A stretch of DNA of 64,000 nt from Planctomycetota bacterium. GTDB lineage: Bacteria; Planctomycetota; UBA1135; UBA2386. The DNA lies in the NCBI GenBank assembly GCA_016713175.1, contig JADJPQ010000001.1:310001-374000 (forward strand), in the 5' to 3' direction. The notes beneath the pieces are model-generated. The model worked only from the letters and a program-made list of their open reading frames with translations, did no database searches and was not told the DNA's origin. Of the stretch, positions 51,631-60,253 are shown one piece after another (position 1 is the first letter of the stretch; each line of letters starts with the position of its first letter). Both the position numbers and the translations under genes were made by a program.

Positions 51631-54600
51631 ATGAACCCCCGTTTCGCCGCCCTGCTTTGGTTGGCTGCCGCCCTGCCCGGCCAGAACCTGATCCAGAACA
51701 TCATGAATCCGACCGGCGGCAACGGTGGCAGTTCCGTTGCGCGGTATCACGTGCTCGGCAGCCGCGCGGTGTTCTCGGCGTCGGGCGATTACGGGCTCGA
51801 ACCGTGGGTCACCGATGGCACGTCCGCGGGCACACGGTTGCTCGTCGATCTGATGCCGAACGGCGGCAGTGCACCGGCGGACTTCCTCGCGCTGGGCGGC
51901 GAGATGCTGTTCAGCGCTGATGCACCCGGGCTCGGGCGCGAACTCTGGAAGACCGACGGCACTCCGGGAGGCACCGTGCTGATCAAGGACATCCGGCCCG
52001 GCACGGTCGGCAGCAATCCGACGCGGCTGGTGTTGTTTGGCGGCCAGATCTGGTTTGCGGCCAGCGACGGTGTGGGCGGCGATGAACTCTGGCGAACCGA
52101 TGGCACAGCGTCGGGAACCGTGCTGGCGATCGACTACGCGCCGGGGGGCGCCGGTAGCCTGCCGCAGCATCTCACCGTGGTCGGCCCGCGGATGTTCTTC
52201 TCGGCGGTGGTCGCCGGGACCGGCCGCGAATTGCACGTCACCGATGGCACGCTGGCCGGCACGCTGCAGGTCGCCGATCTCAACCCCGGCTCGGGCAGCA
52301 CCGCGTTTGGCGCTGTTGGCGTGTTCGGCAATGGACTGTTGTTTGCGGCCGATCCTGGCTCGGGCAGTGAACCCTGGGTCACCGACGGCACACCCGCCGG
52401 CACGGTCCTGCTCGGCGACCTGAGCGGCAGCGCCTTGGGTTCCTTGCCGGCGGATTTCCGTGAGTTCGGCGGTGTTGCGTGGTTCACCGCCGATGGCAGC
52501 GGCCTTGGTCGCGAACTGTGGCGCACCGACGGCACCGTCGGTGGCACGTTCGTGCTCGGTGACCTCAATCCCGGACCAGTCGGCAGCGACCCACGCGATC
52601 TGCTGGTCTGGAATGGACGCTTGTGGTGCTCAGCGAACGGACCGGCGGGTCGTGAACCGTACACCAGCAATGGCACCGTGGCCGGCACGGCGATGTTCGC
52701 GGATCTGTTTCCAGGGTCCTGGTCGTCGGCGCCAGCGCACTTCGCGCCGATCGGCGCCGAACTGTGGTTTGCGGCGTCTTCGCCGACGTCCGGCCATGAA
52801 CCATGGCGGACCGACGGCACCGTCGGCGGCACGTTCATGCGGATGGACCTCGCGCCGGGCGGCAACGCCAGTTCGTTGCCGCAGGCGTTCACACCGCTCG
52901 GCGGTCGGGTGTTGTTGACCGCACTGCTGAATGGCGCCGGTCTCGAGCCGGTCATCAGCGACGGCACGGTCGCGGGTACGGCGCTGCTGTTCGACATCGT
53001 CCGCGCGCTCGACGATTCGACGCCGCGCGACTTCACCGACGTCGGCGGCCGCGTGTGGTTTGCGGCCAGCGATGGCGTGCACGGCACCGAACCGTGGCTC
53101 ACGGATGGCACGCCGGCGGGCACCGCGATGTTCACCGATCTGCAACCCGGGTCGTTCAGTTCGCATCCGGGTTTCCCGGCGGTGCTCAACGGTTCCCGGG
53201 TGGTGTACACCGGCGATCTGTTCGTCGGCGGCTGGCAGTTGTTCGTCGACGACACCATTGCCGGGACCACCACGCAGCTGACCAGCGCGACACCGGAGCC
53301 GGCGCCGCGTGGCATGGCGAGCCTAGGCACCCTGGCGGTGTTCTCGGCGATGTCGGCGAACGGCCGCGAGCCATGGGTGACCGACGGCACGGTGCCGGGC
53401 ACACGCGAACTGCGGGATCTGCGCCAAGGCGGCGACGGGGTGCCGTTCCTGACCGAAGACTTCACGGCCAACGCATCGTACGTGTTCTTCTCGGCCACCG
53501 ACGGCGTGACGGGCGACGAGTTGTGGCGCACCGATGGCACGACGGCGGGCACCGTGCAGGTCGCCGACCTGCGGGCCGGACCCGATGGTTCGGCGCCCGA
53601 ACAGCTCACGCCGGACGGCAACTGGCTGTGGTTCTCGGCGATCGGCAACAACACCGGTCGCGAGTTGTGGCGCACCGATGGCACCGCTGCGAACACGCAG
53701 ATGATCGATGTCGCGGCCGGAGTGGTGAGCTCCTGGCCGGAAGAACTGACGCTTGCCGGCAACCGGCTGTTCTTCACCGCGCAGGTCCTCGGTCGCCGCG
53801 AGATCTTCGTGACCGACGGCAGCACCGCCGGCACCCAACGACTGACCTTCGGAACGGGGCTGCAGACGTTCTCCGATCTGGTCTGGACGCAAGCCGGGTT
53901 GTTCTTCCTGACCGATGACGGCAGCGGGGTCGGGCGCGAGCTGTGGATCACCGACGGGACGCCGAACGGCGCGCGCCGGCTGACGGACATCGGGCCGGGG
54001 GCGATGCCGGGACCGATGGTCGGCATGTTGTCGCCGGTGCTCGGCAACTTGCAGTTGCTGTTCGCGGCGCATGATCCGACCCACGGGCTGCAACTGTGGA
54101 TGTCCGATGGCACGACCGTCGGCACGCAACGAGTATCGGCTTTTGGGGCCGCTGGCTACGGCGCGGTGACGTTCACCAACTGGCGGGCGATCGGCACGCG
54201 CGTGTTCTTCGGCTGCAACGACGGTGTCAACGGTCTCGAGCCCTGGGTGTTCGATCCGACAGCGATCGGCGTGGCCTACGTGATGCCTTACGGGCCGGCG
54301 TGTCGCGGCAGCACCGGCTATCCGCAGATCGGCGCCATCGGGTTGCCGCAGGTAGGCAATGCCGGATTCGCGATCACGGTCGCGCAGGCGTTGCCGGCGT
54401 CGCTGGCTTTCCAGCTGTTCTCGTTCTTCCCGTCGAACGTGCCGGTCAGCGCCTGCCGGATCAATCTGGCGGTACCGTTGATCTCCGGCGCGACAGTCGT
54501 CACGGATGCAGTCGGCGCGGCGACGGCGCCGTTGCCGATTCCCACCGATCCGAGCTACCTCGGTTTGAACCTGTTCAGCCAGTGGGCGGTGATCGATCCG

Positions 54601-54663
54601 CTCGGTAGCATCTTCCAGGCGCTGTCGGCGACGGCTGGCCTGCAGCTCCGGGTCGGGAACTGA
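51631..54663 (+). CDS. Exported giant TDGT-repeat propeller protein
   Basis: 1010 residues. Signal peptide 1-17 (LPGQ). About 17-18 repeats of some 47 residues follow, each with a motif of the form ELWRTDGTxxGT (e.g. EPWVTDGTSAGT, ELWKTDGTPGGT, QLWMSDGTTVGT) and a strand like GGQIWFAASDGVGGDE. Such ELWxTDGT repeats occur in large secreted bacterial proteins and probably form beta-propeller blades. The tail (about 885-1010, YGPACRGSTGYPQIGAIGLP ... LQLRVGN) is the shared C-terminal domain. The repeats have diverged enough that recent expansion is unlikely. Confidence 0.88.
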   Translation: MNPRFAALLWLAAALPGQNLIQNIMNPTGGNGGSSVARYHVLGSRAVFSASGDYGLEPWVTDGTSAGTRLLVDLMPNGGSAPADFLALGGEMLFSADAPGLGRELWKTDGTPGGTVLIKDIRPGTVGSNPTRLVLFGGQIWFAASDGVGGDELWRTDGTASGTVLAIDYAPGGAGSLPQHLTVVGPRMFFSAVVAGTGRELHVTDGTLAGTLQVADLNPGSGSTAFGAVGVFGNGLLFAADPGSGSEPWVTDGTPAGTVLLGDLSGSALGSLPADFREFGGVAWFTADGSGLGRELWRTDGTVGGTFVLGDLNPGPVGSDPRDLLVWNGRLWCSANGPAGREPYTSNGTVAGTAMFADLFPGSWSSAPAHFAPIGAELWFAASSPTSGHEPWRTDGTVGGTFMRMDLAPGGNASSLPQAFTPLGGRVLLTALLNGAGLEPVISDGTVAGTALLFDIVRALDDSTPRDFTDVGGRVWFAASDGVHGTEPWLTDGTPAGTAMFTDLQPGSFSSHPGFPAVLNGSRVVYTGDLFVGGWQLFVDDTIAGTTTQLTSATPEPAPRGMASLGTLAVFSAMSANGREPWVTDGTVPGTRELRDLRQGGDGVPFLTEDFTANASYVFFSATDGVTGDELWRTDGTTAGTVQVADLRAGPDGSAPEQLTPDGNWLWFSAIGNNTGRELWRTDGTAANTQMIDVAAGVVSSWPEELTLAGNRLFFTAQVLGRREIFVTDGSTAGTQRLTFGTGLQTFSDLVWTQAGLFFLTDDGSGVGRELWITDGTPNGARRLTDIGPGAMPGPMVGMLSPVLGNLQLLFAAHDPTHGLQLWMSDGTTVGTQRVSAFGAAGYGAVTFTNWRAIGTRVFFGCNDGVNGLEPWVFDPTAIGVAYVMPYGPACRGSTGYPQIGAIGLPQVGNAGFAITVAQALPASLAFQLFSFFPSNVPVSACRINLAVPLISGATVVTDAVGAATAPLPIPTDPSYLGLNLFSQWAVIDPLGSIFQALSATAGLQLRVGN

Positions 54664-54711
54664 TTCCACGGGGTCCTGGTCACGATCCGTACGAGGTCGG
54701 CAAGGGCGGGT

Positions 54712-56220
54712 GTGCGACTTCCGAACTCCTGGTGGTGGTCCTGTCTGCTCGTCCTCGTTGCGCTGGTGCAACTGCCAGGTCCGGCGGCCCAGAATCCGCT
54801 GCGACGCGAGCGACCGATCGTGCCGACGCCGTTCGCGGGAAGGCTGGTCGGCGAGGATCTGGAGATGGAGCTGAGCGCGGACACCGAGGGCAACTACACC
54901 GGTGTGCTGGTGCACCTGGGCAACAGGTATCAGGCCAAGGGCAAGGTGCGCGATGCGGCGCTGCACGGCACGTTCCTCGTCGGCGAGACGGCATTCGGGT
55001 TCCGCGTGCAGCAGCAGGGCGACACCTTCGAACTGCACAGCGACGGTGCGATCCATGTGCTGCGCCCGGCAATGGCGCCACGTCAGCCCCGGATGGCGCC
55101 CGACACGTCCGGGTTGCCGCCGTTCCTCCGCGCCGGCACGCGGTTCGCCTACTTCAGCGGCAGCAAGACGATGCCGGGCGCGTCGGCGCAGTTCGTGCCC
55201 GACGACAAGGGCGGTCTGACCATCAACGGCCGTAACTACCGACAGGAGGAACTCGAAGGCTCGGCCGGCGGTGGCTACACGATCTACGATGTCGTGCACG
55301 CGTCGGCGGCCGGCGTGGCGTTGCAGCAGGGCTCGTATGTCTACGCCGACGCGACGCTGCAGACGGTGACGCGAGCCGCAGCGGTGCCGGTGGTGGGCGA
55401 CACGCAGGCAGTCGGCGAGATCTGGATCCACCCTGCCCGGCTGGCGGCGATGGCCGAGGAGGACACGCCGCGGCTGCGGGTTCGTCGCGTGCGCTATCCG
55501 TTGGACGGTCGCGAATACGACGCGATCACGACCCAGCTGCAGGGGCCCGAAGGCTACTGGCGCAACACCTACGATCTGGCGACCGGGCTGTTGCTGGTCC
55601 ACACGTCCTGTGCGATCGGCAAGAGCATCCTGACGCAGGTAGGGGCCAACATGGCCGGCGCCGGCGCCGGATCGACCACGGTGGCCACGATGCGGTTCCT
55701 GGGCCTGCGCGAGCTGGCGCTGCCTTGGGCCGGGCAGGCGCTGCCGGAAGCGCTCGGCGCCGGGCAACGCTTGACCTACCGCGGCGAGGCGACCAATTCG
55801 CTCGGCCAGGGCATCGTTGCGCCGTGGCCGCATCTGGCCGAGTTCCTGATCGAGCAGGTGAACGGCGGGTTCGCGCTGGGTCGCTTGTGGACGCGGACCG
55901 ACTACGGCGCGGGCACGCCGAGCGAGTCACAGGGGCCGATCGTGCTCGGCGCCGGGCAGACTTCGCCGTTGTTCATCGATCCGGCGGTGTTGCGCGCATT
56001 GCGACCGCAGCAGCGCCTGGACCAGGATCCACTGCTGCGTCGCGAGCTTGCCGTGCTCGGAGTCGACCAGGGCTACGTCACGATCCGCGAACACGGGCCG
56101 CTGGATGCCGTGGACACGACCTACGAGCAAAGAACCGGGATCGCCGTGCAGATCGTCGTCACCCAGCAGCAGGGGCCGGCGACCATCGTCTATCGCGTGC
56201 AACTGGAGCGCGGTCGCTGA
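54712..56220 (+). CDS. Exported protein of unknown function
   Basis: 502 residues from a GTG at 54712; signal peptide to about residue 26 (GPAAQ). I recognise no domain. Visible: a first beta-rich module (about 35-115, DLEMELSADTEGNYTGVLVH) that looks like a lipocalin-like or DUF-type barrel, then a middle of repeated aromatic-Gly strands, and RVRRVRYPLDGREYDAITTQ ... YDLATGLLLVHTSC typical of periplasmic beta-folds. No lipobox. It starts 48 bp after the TDGT gene and is likely co-transcribed with it. Confidence 0.78.
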   Translation: MRLPNSWWWSCLLVLVALVQLPGPAAQNPLRRERPIVPTPFAGRLVGEDLEMELSADTEGNYTGVLVHLGNRYQAKGKVRDAALHGTFLVGETAFGFRVQQQGDTFELHSDGAIHVLRPAMAPRQPRMAPDTSGLPPFLRAGTRFAYFSGSKTMPGASAQFVPDDKGGLTINGRNYRQEELEGSAGGGYTIYDVVHASAAGVALQQGSYVYADATLQTVTRAAAVPVVGDTQAVGEIWIHPARLAAMAEEDTPRLRVRRVRYPLDGREYDAITTQLQGPEGYWRNTYDLATGLLLVHTSCAIGKSILTQVGANMAGAGAGSTTVATMRFLGLRELALPWAGQALPEALGAGQRLTYRGEATNSLGQGIVAPWPHLAEFLIEQVNGGFALGRLWTRTDYGAGTPSESQGPIVLGAGQTSPLFIDPAVLRALRPQQRLDQDPLLRRELAVLGVDQGYVTIREHGPLDAVDTTYEQRTGIAVQIVVTQQQGPATIVYRVQLERGR

Positions 56221-56230
56221 CGGACTTGCA

Positions 56231-57643
56231 TCATTTCGCGCCTGGCGTCAGCGCGACGCCCACCGACACCGACAAGTCGAGCAGCGGCGTCAGTTGCGCA
56301 GCCTGCAGAAACACCGGGGTGCCGAGCAGCGCCGGATTGCCCGGGATCGGCAACGCGAAGTTCGCCGTGCCGCCGAGGTTGGCCAACCCCACCGAGGCAT
56401 CCGGACTGACGCGCAGCTGGCACGCCGCCGTCGTGCGCGGCCATACCGCCAGCAGCGGGAACGGCAGTGCGCCACCGACCCAGGTCGTGTTCGACAATCC
56501 GACCAGCATGATGCCGATCGACGTGGGCGCCAGGTTGCCGACCCGCGTCGTGTGGGTCTCGCCGATCCACGCCCCGTGCGTCTGCGTCAGTGACGGAATG
56601 CCGGCTGGGCCGGCGCAGCCGGTGCCGAACGGGTTGAAGTCCGGCCAGGCACCGGTCTGGTACTCGTAGGTTTCGCCGATCGGCAGCGAGCCGGTCGAAC
56701 CGCCGAACAGATAGCTCTTGCGCAGTGTCGGCACATAGACGAATGCCGGTGACGTGCGCGGCGTGATGCCGCCGGCGGCCTGCAGTCGCCAATCGACGCC
56801 ATCGTGTTCCCAGGTCTGCGGCGACACCGACGCCAGCGTCCTGGTGCCGCCGACCAGCACGATGCGATCGCGTTCGACATCGTGGGTCATGCCGTAGGCG
56901 ATCAGGCCGTCGCCGCCGTTCCAGCCCGGCACCGTCGCAGTCGGCTGTTGCAGCCAGGTGCTGCTGTTCCAGATCCAGGTTTCGGCCAACGCCGTGTTGG
57001 CGGCGGTGTCCTTGCCGCCGAACCAGATCGCGCGATTGCGCAGCAGATCCCAGGTCAGCCAGCCGCGCGCGCGTGGCGACGGGCTGTTCGCCGGCGCCAG
57101 TGGGATCCACTGGGTTCCGTCCCAGGTCCAGGTGTCGCCGAGGAACGACGCCATGCCGAGGCTGCCCCCGAACAGCAGGCACTTGCCGAGCGTGAAATCG
57201 AACACCATCGCCGCCCAGCGGCGCGCGCTCGGCCGGGTCGCCGACGATCGTTGCGTCCACGTGCTGCCATCGAATTCCCAGGTGTCGTCGAGATCGACGC
57301 CGCCGCTGCCGCCGGCGCCGCGACCGCCGAACACCACCAGGCGGGAACGCCGGAAGTCGAGCGTGGCGGCATACCAATCCCGCGCTGGTGGTCGCGCCGT
57401 GGTGGTGAGCTGCGTCCAGGCCGTTCCGCTGAAGCGCCACAGCTCATCGCTGAAGGTCAGCGGCGACGGCGAGGTGAGGCCGCCGAACACCAGCAGGCCA
57501 CCGCCATCGGTCAGGCCGATCGTGCCGGAACGCGGTGATGGTGACGAAGGCGGGAACAGCTGCGTGTGGACCGCCTGGGCAGGCGCGATGGCGCCGAGGA
57601 GCAACAGTCCTGACCAAAAGGCGAGCGAGCGGCGGCGCAGCAT
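56231..57643 (-). CDS. Secreted Kelch-repeat protein with planctomycete-type C-terminal domain
   Basis: 470 residues; signal peptide 1-23 (AIAPAQA). Six or so Kelch blades with DELWRFSGTAWTQL, LVVFGGRGAG, DTWEFDGSTWTQR and DTWTWDGTQWIPL follow. The tail (about 345-470, FGTGCAGPAGIPSLTQTHG ... GVALTPGAK) is the shared C-terminal domain. It is a relative of 44130-46214 and of the gene at 63511, and converges with the preceding gene (10 bp gap). Role presumably at the cell surface; no partner can be named. Confidence 0.87.
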   Translation of the reverse strand: MLRRRSLAFWSGLLLLGAIAPAQAVHTQLFPPSSPSPRSGTIGLTDGGGLLVFGGLTSPSPLTFSDELWRFSGTAWTQLTTTARPPARDWYAATLDFRRSRLVVFGGRGAGGSGGVDLDDTWEFDGSTWTQRSSATRPSARRWAAMVFDFTLGKCLLFGGSLGMASFLGDTWTWDGTQWIPLAPANSPSPRARGWLTWDLLRNRAIWFGGKDTAANTALAETWIWNSSTWLQQPTATVPGWNGGDGLIAYGMTHDVERDRIVLVGGTRTLASVSPQTWEHDGVDWRLQAAGGITPRTSPAFVYVPTLRKSYLFGGSTGSLPIGETYEYQTGAWPDFNPFGTGCAGPAGIPSLTQTHGAWIGETHTTRVGNLAPTSIGIMLVGLSNTTWVGGALPFPLLAVWPRTTAACQLRVSPDASVGLANLGGTANFALPIPGNPALLGTPVFLQAAQLTPLLDLSVSVGVALTPGAK

Positions 57644-57787
57644 GGGTGTCCTCTGGTTCCGGTCCTCGGGTGCCTCGGCAAGCTCGCAGATTACCGTCTG
57701 CCGTCGATTCGGTCAGGATGCTGCCATGCCAGCGACGGTTCGAAGATCACGGTGTTTGCGGTGATCAGCAACCGCGCGAGGTCGCGT

Positions 57788-58411
57788 TCACCGCGAGCCG
57801 CACAGTTCGCGGAACACGGATCGCGGCAGTCGCTCGCGCAGCGCTTCCAGCGCTCGGCGGTAGCGGACCGCGATCGTGTTGGCCGGCAGGCCGAGCAGTT
57901 CACCGATTTCCTGGTTGGAACGGTGCTCCATCAGCCGCAACACCAGCACGTCGCGCTTGTCGTCCGGCAGTTCGCGCAGGCAGCGGTCGATCGCCGATGC
58001 GTGTTCCCTCTGCAGTACGCGGCTCAGCACCGCGCGGGTGGCCGCGGGCAGGCGATCGAGCGGATCACCGGCGTTGCTGGCCGTGGCCGCAGGTGATCCG
58101 GCGAGGCGGGCGCCCTGACGCAGGCGCGCGCGCAGGAAGTTGTTGCAGACGTGCAGCACCGTGGTGCCCAGGAACTGCACCAGCACGGGCGCATGACGCT
58201 GATCGCGCGGCGCCAGATCGGCGAGCCGTTGCAGCACGATCACCCAGACGTCGGCGGCGAGGTCGTCGACGTCCGACGGCGTGCCGTGACCGCGCAGCCG
58301 CATGCGCACCTGCGCACGCACCAGGCCCTCAAAATGCTCGACCAGCCAGCCGACGCTGTCGTGGTCGCCGGCGATGGCGCGGGCGACATGGATCGAGGTG
58401 TTCTCGCTCAC
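57788..58411 (-). CDS. ECF-type RNA polymerase sigma factor
   Basis: 207 residues from a GTG at 58411. Region 2 is at about 15-85 (HFEGLVRAQVRMRLRGHGTP, SDVDDLAADVWVIVLQRLAD) and region 4 at about 145-195 (LPDDKRDVLVLRLMEHRSNQ, EIGELLGLPANTIAVRYRRA). The linker carries an alanine-rich stretch. It fits the planctomycete ECF groups. No anti-sigma gene lies beside it; it is divergent from the pilin-like exported protein with 84 bp between starts. Target promoters unknown. Confidence 0.9.
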   Translation of the reverse strand: MSENTSIHVARAIAGDHDSVGWLVEHFEGLVRAQVRMRLRGHGTPSDVDDLAADVWVIVLQRLADLAPRDQRHAPVLVQFLGTTVLHVCNNFLRARLRQGARLAGSPAATASNAGDPLDRLPAATRAVLSRVLQREHASAIDRCLRELPDDKRDVLVLRLMEHRSNQEIGELLGLPANTIAVRYRRALEALRERLPRSVFRELCGSR

Positions 58412-58495
58412 TGGGTCGTGGGAACGCTGGAAACCGACGGATGGGACCGGCGCCCCAGTCTACGGTCGGCGGCGCGCGCTGTCCGATATCCCGGC

Positions 58496-59905
58496 ATGTG
58501 GACATCGCGGTGGTCGGCGTTCTGGATCCTGGGTGTGGCGTTGTCGGCGCAGCAGCCGGTCCCGGCGGGCGAAGTGGCGGCGCCGGTGTGGTCGCCAGAG
58601 GATGCGCGCCTCCTGGCGCTGCATCTGGCGTTGCCTACGAGGTGGCGGGACGAACCGCACATGCGCACGCACCTGCCTGGCCACGTCTACCGCGATGGCG
58701 GCCGGGAGTTCGCGTTCTTCGCCGCGGACGAACAGGGGCTGCCGACCATGCCCAAGGCCGTCGGCGACGATCAGCCGTGGATCGCGGTCTGCTGGCCGCA
58801 GATGGCAGCCGCAGGCGGTGCTCACGGCATCCTGTTGCACAGCGATGGCCTGGTGATGATCTGCGACCCCGGTGACGATCGTCCGGCGTTGTCGGCGGAC
58901 ATGTTCCTGGCGCGAGGTTCGGCCGGCTGCTTTGGCGATGCGTTGCGCCAACCCGGCACGAGCGCCAGCGGGCATCTGTGGATGTGGCTCGATCAAGTCG
59001 GCGTGACGACGACGTACGAGATCGTCGATGAGCACGGCAAGGCGTGCAGCGACGTGTTGATGCTGGTCGGACCGGTCGGCTTCGATGCCATGGAACAAGG
59101 CGGCATCGAACTGTCGGGGCGGCTGCCGATCGGCATCGCCAGGGCTGATGCGACCGGCAAAGTGCGCGTGCGCGGGCCGTTGTGCGAGACCGCCAGGGCC
59201 TGGCTGACCACGCCGGACGCGACGATCGTGTCGTCGCGCGTTCGTCGCGAAGAGGTGCAGGGTCGCGTGCGTCTGGTCGTGCCGTCGACGGCGCGAGTGC
59301 CGCGAGCCTGTCTGGCCAACGAAGCGGCGGCGATCGCGACGCTGAAGAGCATCGCCTCGGCGCAGGCACAGTGTCAGGCCAGCGCGGTGATCGACAGCAA
59401 CGGCAACGGCGCCGGTGAGTACGGGTTCTTCGCCGAACTGTCCGGCGGCAGTGCGGTGCGCAAGGACGGTGATGGCGGCGTCGGCGAGGTCGTCATGCGA
59501 CCGCCGGTGCTCAGCGCGGCGTTCCAGAAGGTCGAGAACGGCTGCGTCCGGCGCAGCGGCTACCTGTTCAAGATCTGGCTGCCCGGTGCGGATCGAGCGC
59601 CGGTCGGCGAAGCGGCGACCGGCGGTGCGGCCGGCGTGAAGGTGAGCCCGGCGCCGGCCGAGGTGCTGTGGTGCGCGTACGCGTGGCCCGCCGACGAGAA
59701 GAGCGGGCTGCGGACATTCTTCGTCAACCAGAGTGGCGATGTGCTGACCACGGCGGATGGTGGGCAGCCGTATGCCGGTGCCGAACGGGCTCCGGCACCG
59801 GGCGCGGCGTTCGTGCAGGGCGGTTCGGGCAAGCTCGACGAGAAGATCGCTGCGAACGCGACCGGCGGCGATGGCCTGCCGTGGAACGTCAGTCACGGCC
59901 ACTGA
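58496..59905 (+). CDS. Exported protein with pseudopilin-like passenger domain
   Basis: 469 residues; signal peptide about 1-18 (GVALSAQ). Residues about 25-270 are unassigned all-beta sequence. Residues about 275-460 resemble the periplasmic part of planctomycete prepilin-type proteins: NEAAAIATLKSIASAQAQCQ, VIDSNGNGAGEYGFFAELSG, LSAAFQKVENGCVRRSGYLF, KIWLPGAD. The usual N-terminal methylation helix is missing because the domain is internal. Possibly a surface protein that borrowed the pilin fold. Divergent from the ECF sigma gene. Confidence 0.75.
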   Translation: MWTSRWSAFWILGVALSAQQPVPAGEVAAPVWSPEDARLLALHLALPTRWRDEPHMRTHLPGHVYRDGGREFAFFAADEQGLPTMPKAVGDDQPWIAVCWPQMAAAGGAHGILLHSDGLVMICDPGDDRPALSADMFLARGSAGCFGDALRQPGTSASGHLWMWLDQVGVTTTYEIVDEHGKACSDVLMLVGPVGFDAMEQGGIELSGRLPIGIARADATGKVRVRGPLCETARAWLTTPDATIVSSRVRREEVQGRVRLVVPSTARVPRACLANEAAAIATLKSIASAQAQCQASAVIDSNGNGAGEYGFFAELSGGSAVRKDGDGGVGEVVMRPPVLSAAFQKVENGCVRRSGYLFKIWLPGADRAPVGEAATGGAAGVKVSPAPAEVLWCAYAWPADEKSGLRTFFVNQSGDVLTTADGGQPYAGAERAPAPGAAFVQGGSGKLDEKIAANATGGDGLPWNVSHGH

Positions 59906-60097
59906 CGGTTGTCGGCGGCGGTCGGCGGGCGTCCGATGCCAAGACCGGGTCCACTACCGTGATCGCGGCGATGGCGGACTTCGTCCGCCCGGTCAACGCG
60001 CGATCGGTCGTCGGAGTCAGTCTCATGGCGCCGCAGGTCGCCGTCTGTGCCCCGACGGTTGTCTGAGGAGGCCGCCTGGCTGGCCGGTCGCGGAGGC

Positions 60098-60169
60098 ATG
60101 GTCCGTTTCCTCCTGCCGCCTTTGCCCCACTTGTCGGACTTCGTGGGGCCGGTAGCCTTGCAGGTCTGA
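60098..60169 (+). CDS. Possible 23-codon leader peptide in frame with the downstream protease
   Basis: ATG at 60098 directly after GGAGGC, 23 codons, TGA at 60167-60169. The peptide begins MVRFLLPPLPHL. It is in the same frame as the protease gene beginning near 60254; only this stop separates them. It could be a leader peptide or chance. No homologue recognised. Confidence 0.25.
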   Translation: MVRFLLPPLPHLSDFVGPVALQV

Positions 60170-60190
60170 CAATCGACAAGGAGATCGCTA

Positions 60191-60230
60191 GTCGCTCAGT
60201 CGCTCAGTCGCTCAGTCGCTCAGTCGCTCA
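60191..60230 (+). repeat. Five perfect tandem copies of the 8-bp unit GTCGCTCA
   Basis: Five uninterrupted copies, followed by a partial GTCG. Eight is not a multiple of three, so copy-number change would shift any frame read through it; it would also change spacing between an upstream promoter and the gene. Read in the protease frame it encodes repeats of VAQSLSRS. Confidence 0.95.
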
Positions 60231-60253
60231 GTCGTAGCGTCCTAGCCCTCGCG

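Larger units (their letters stand above)
59906..60253. other. 348-bp non-coding region with hairpin, short leader frame and tandem repeat
   Basis: No convincing gene. It contains a short frame 60098-60169 (see separate entry), a 7-bp stem GCCCCAC (60124-60130) / GTGGGGC (60143-60149) with 12-nt loop, AAGGAGA at 60178-60184, and the 8-bp tandem repeat at 60191-60230. Confidence 0.6.

Noticed and set aside
52134..54125. Long minus-strand frame opposite the TDGT protein
   Set aside because: Its regular SVRHNSRP-like repeats merely mirror the TDGT repeats on the other strand.
60191..60230. Tandem repeats as a possible CRISPR array
   Set aside because: Units are 8 bp with no spacers and no cas genes nearby.
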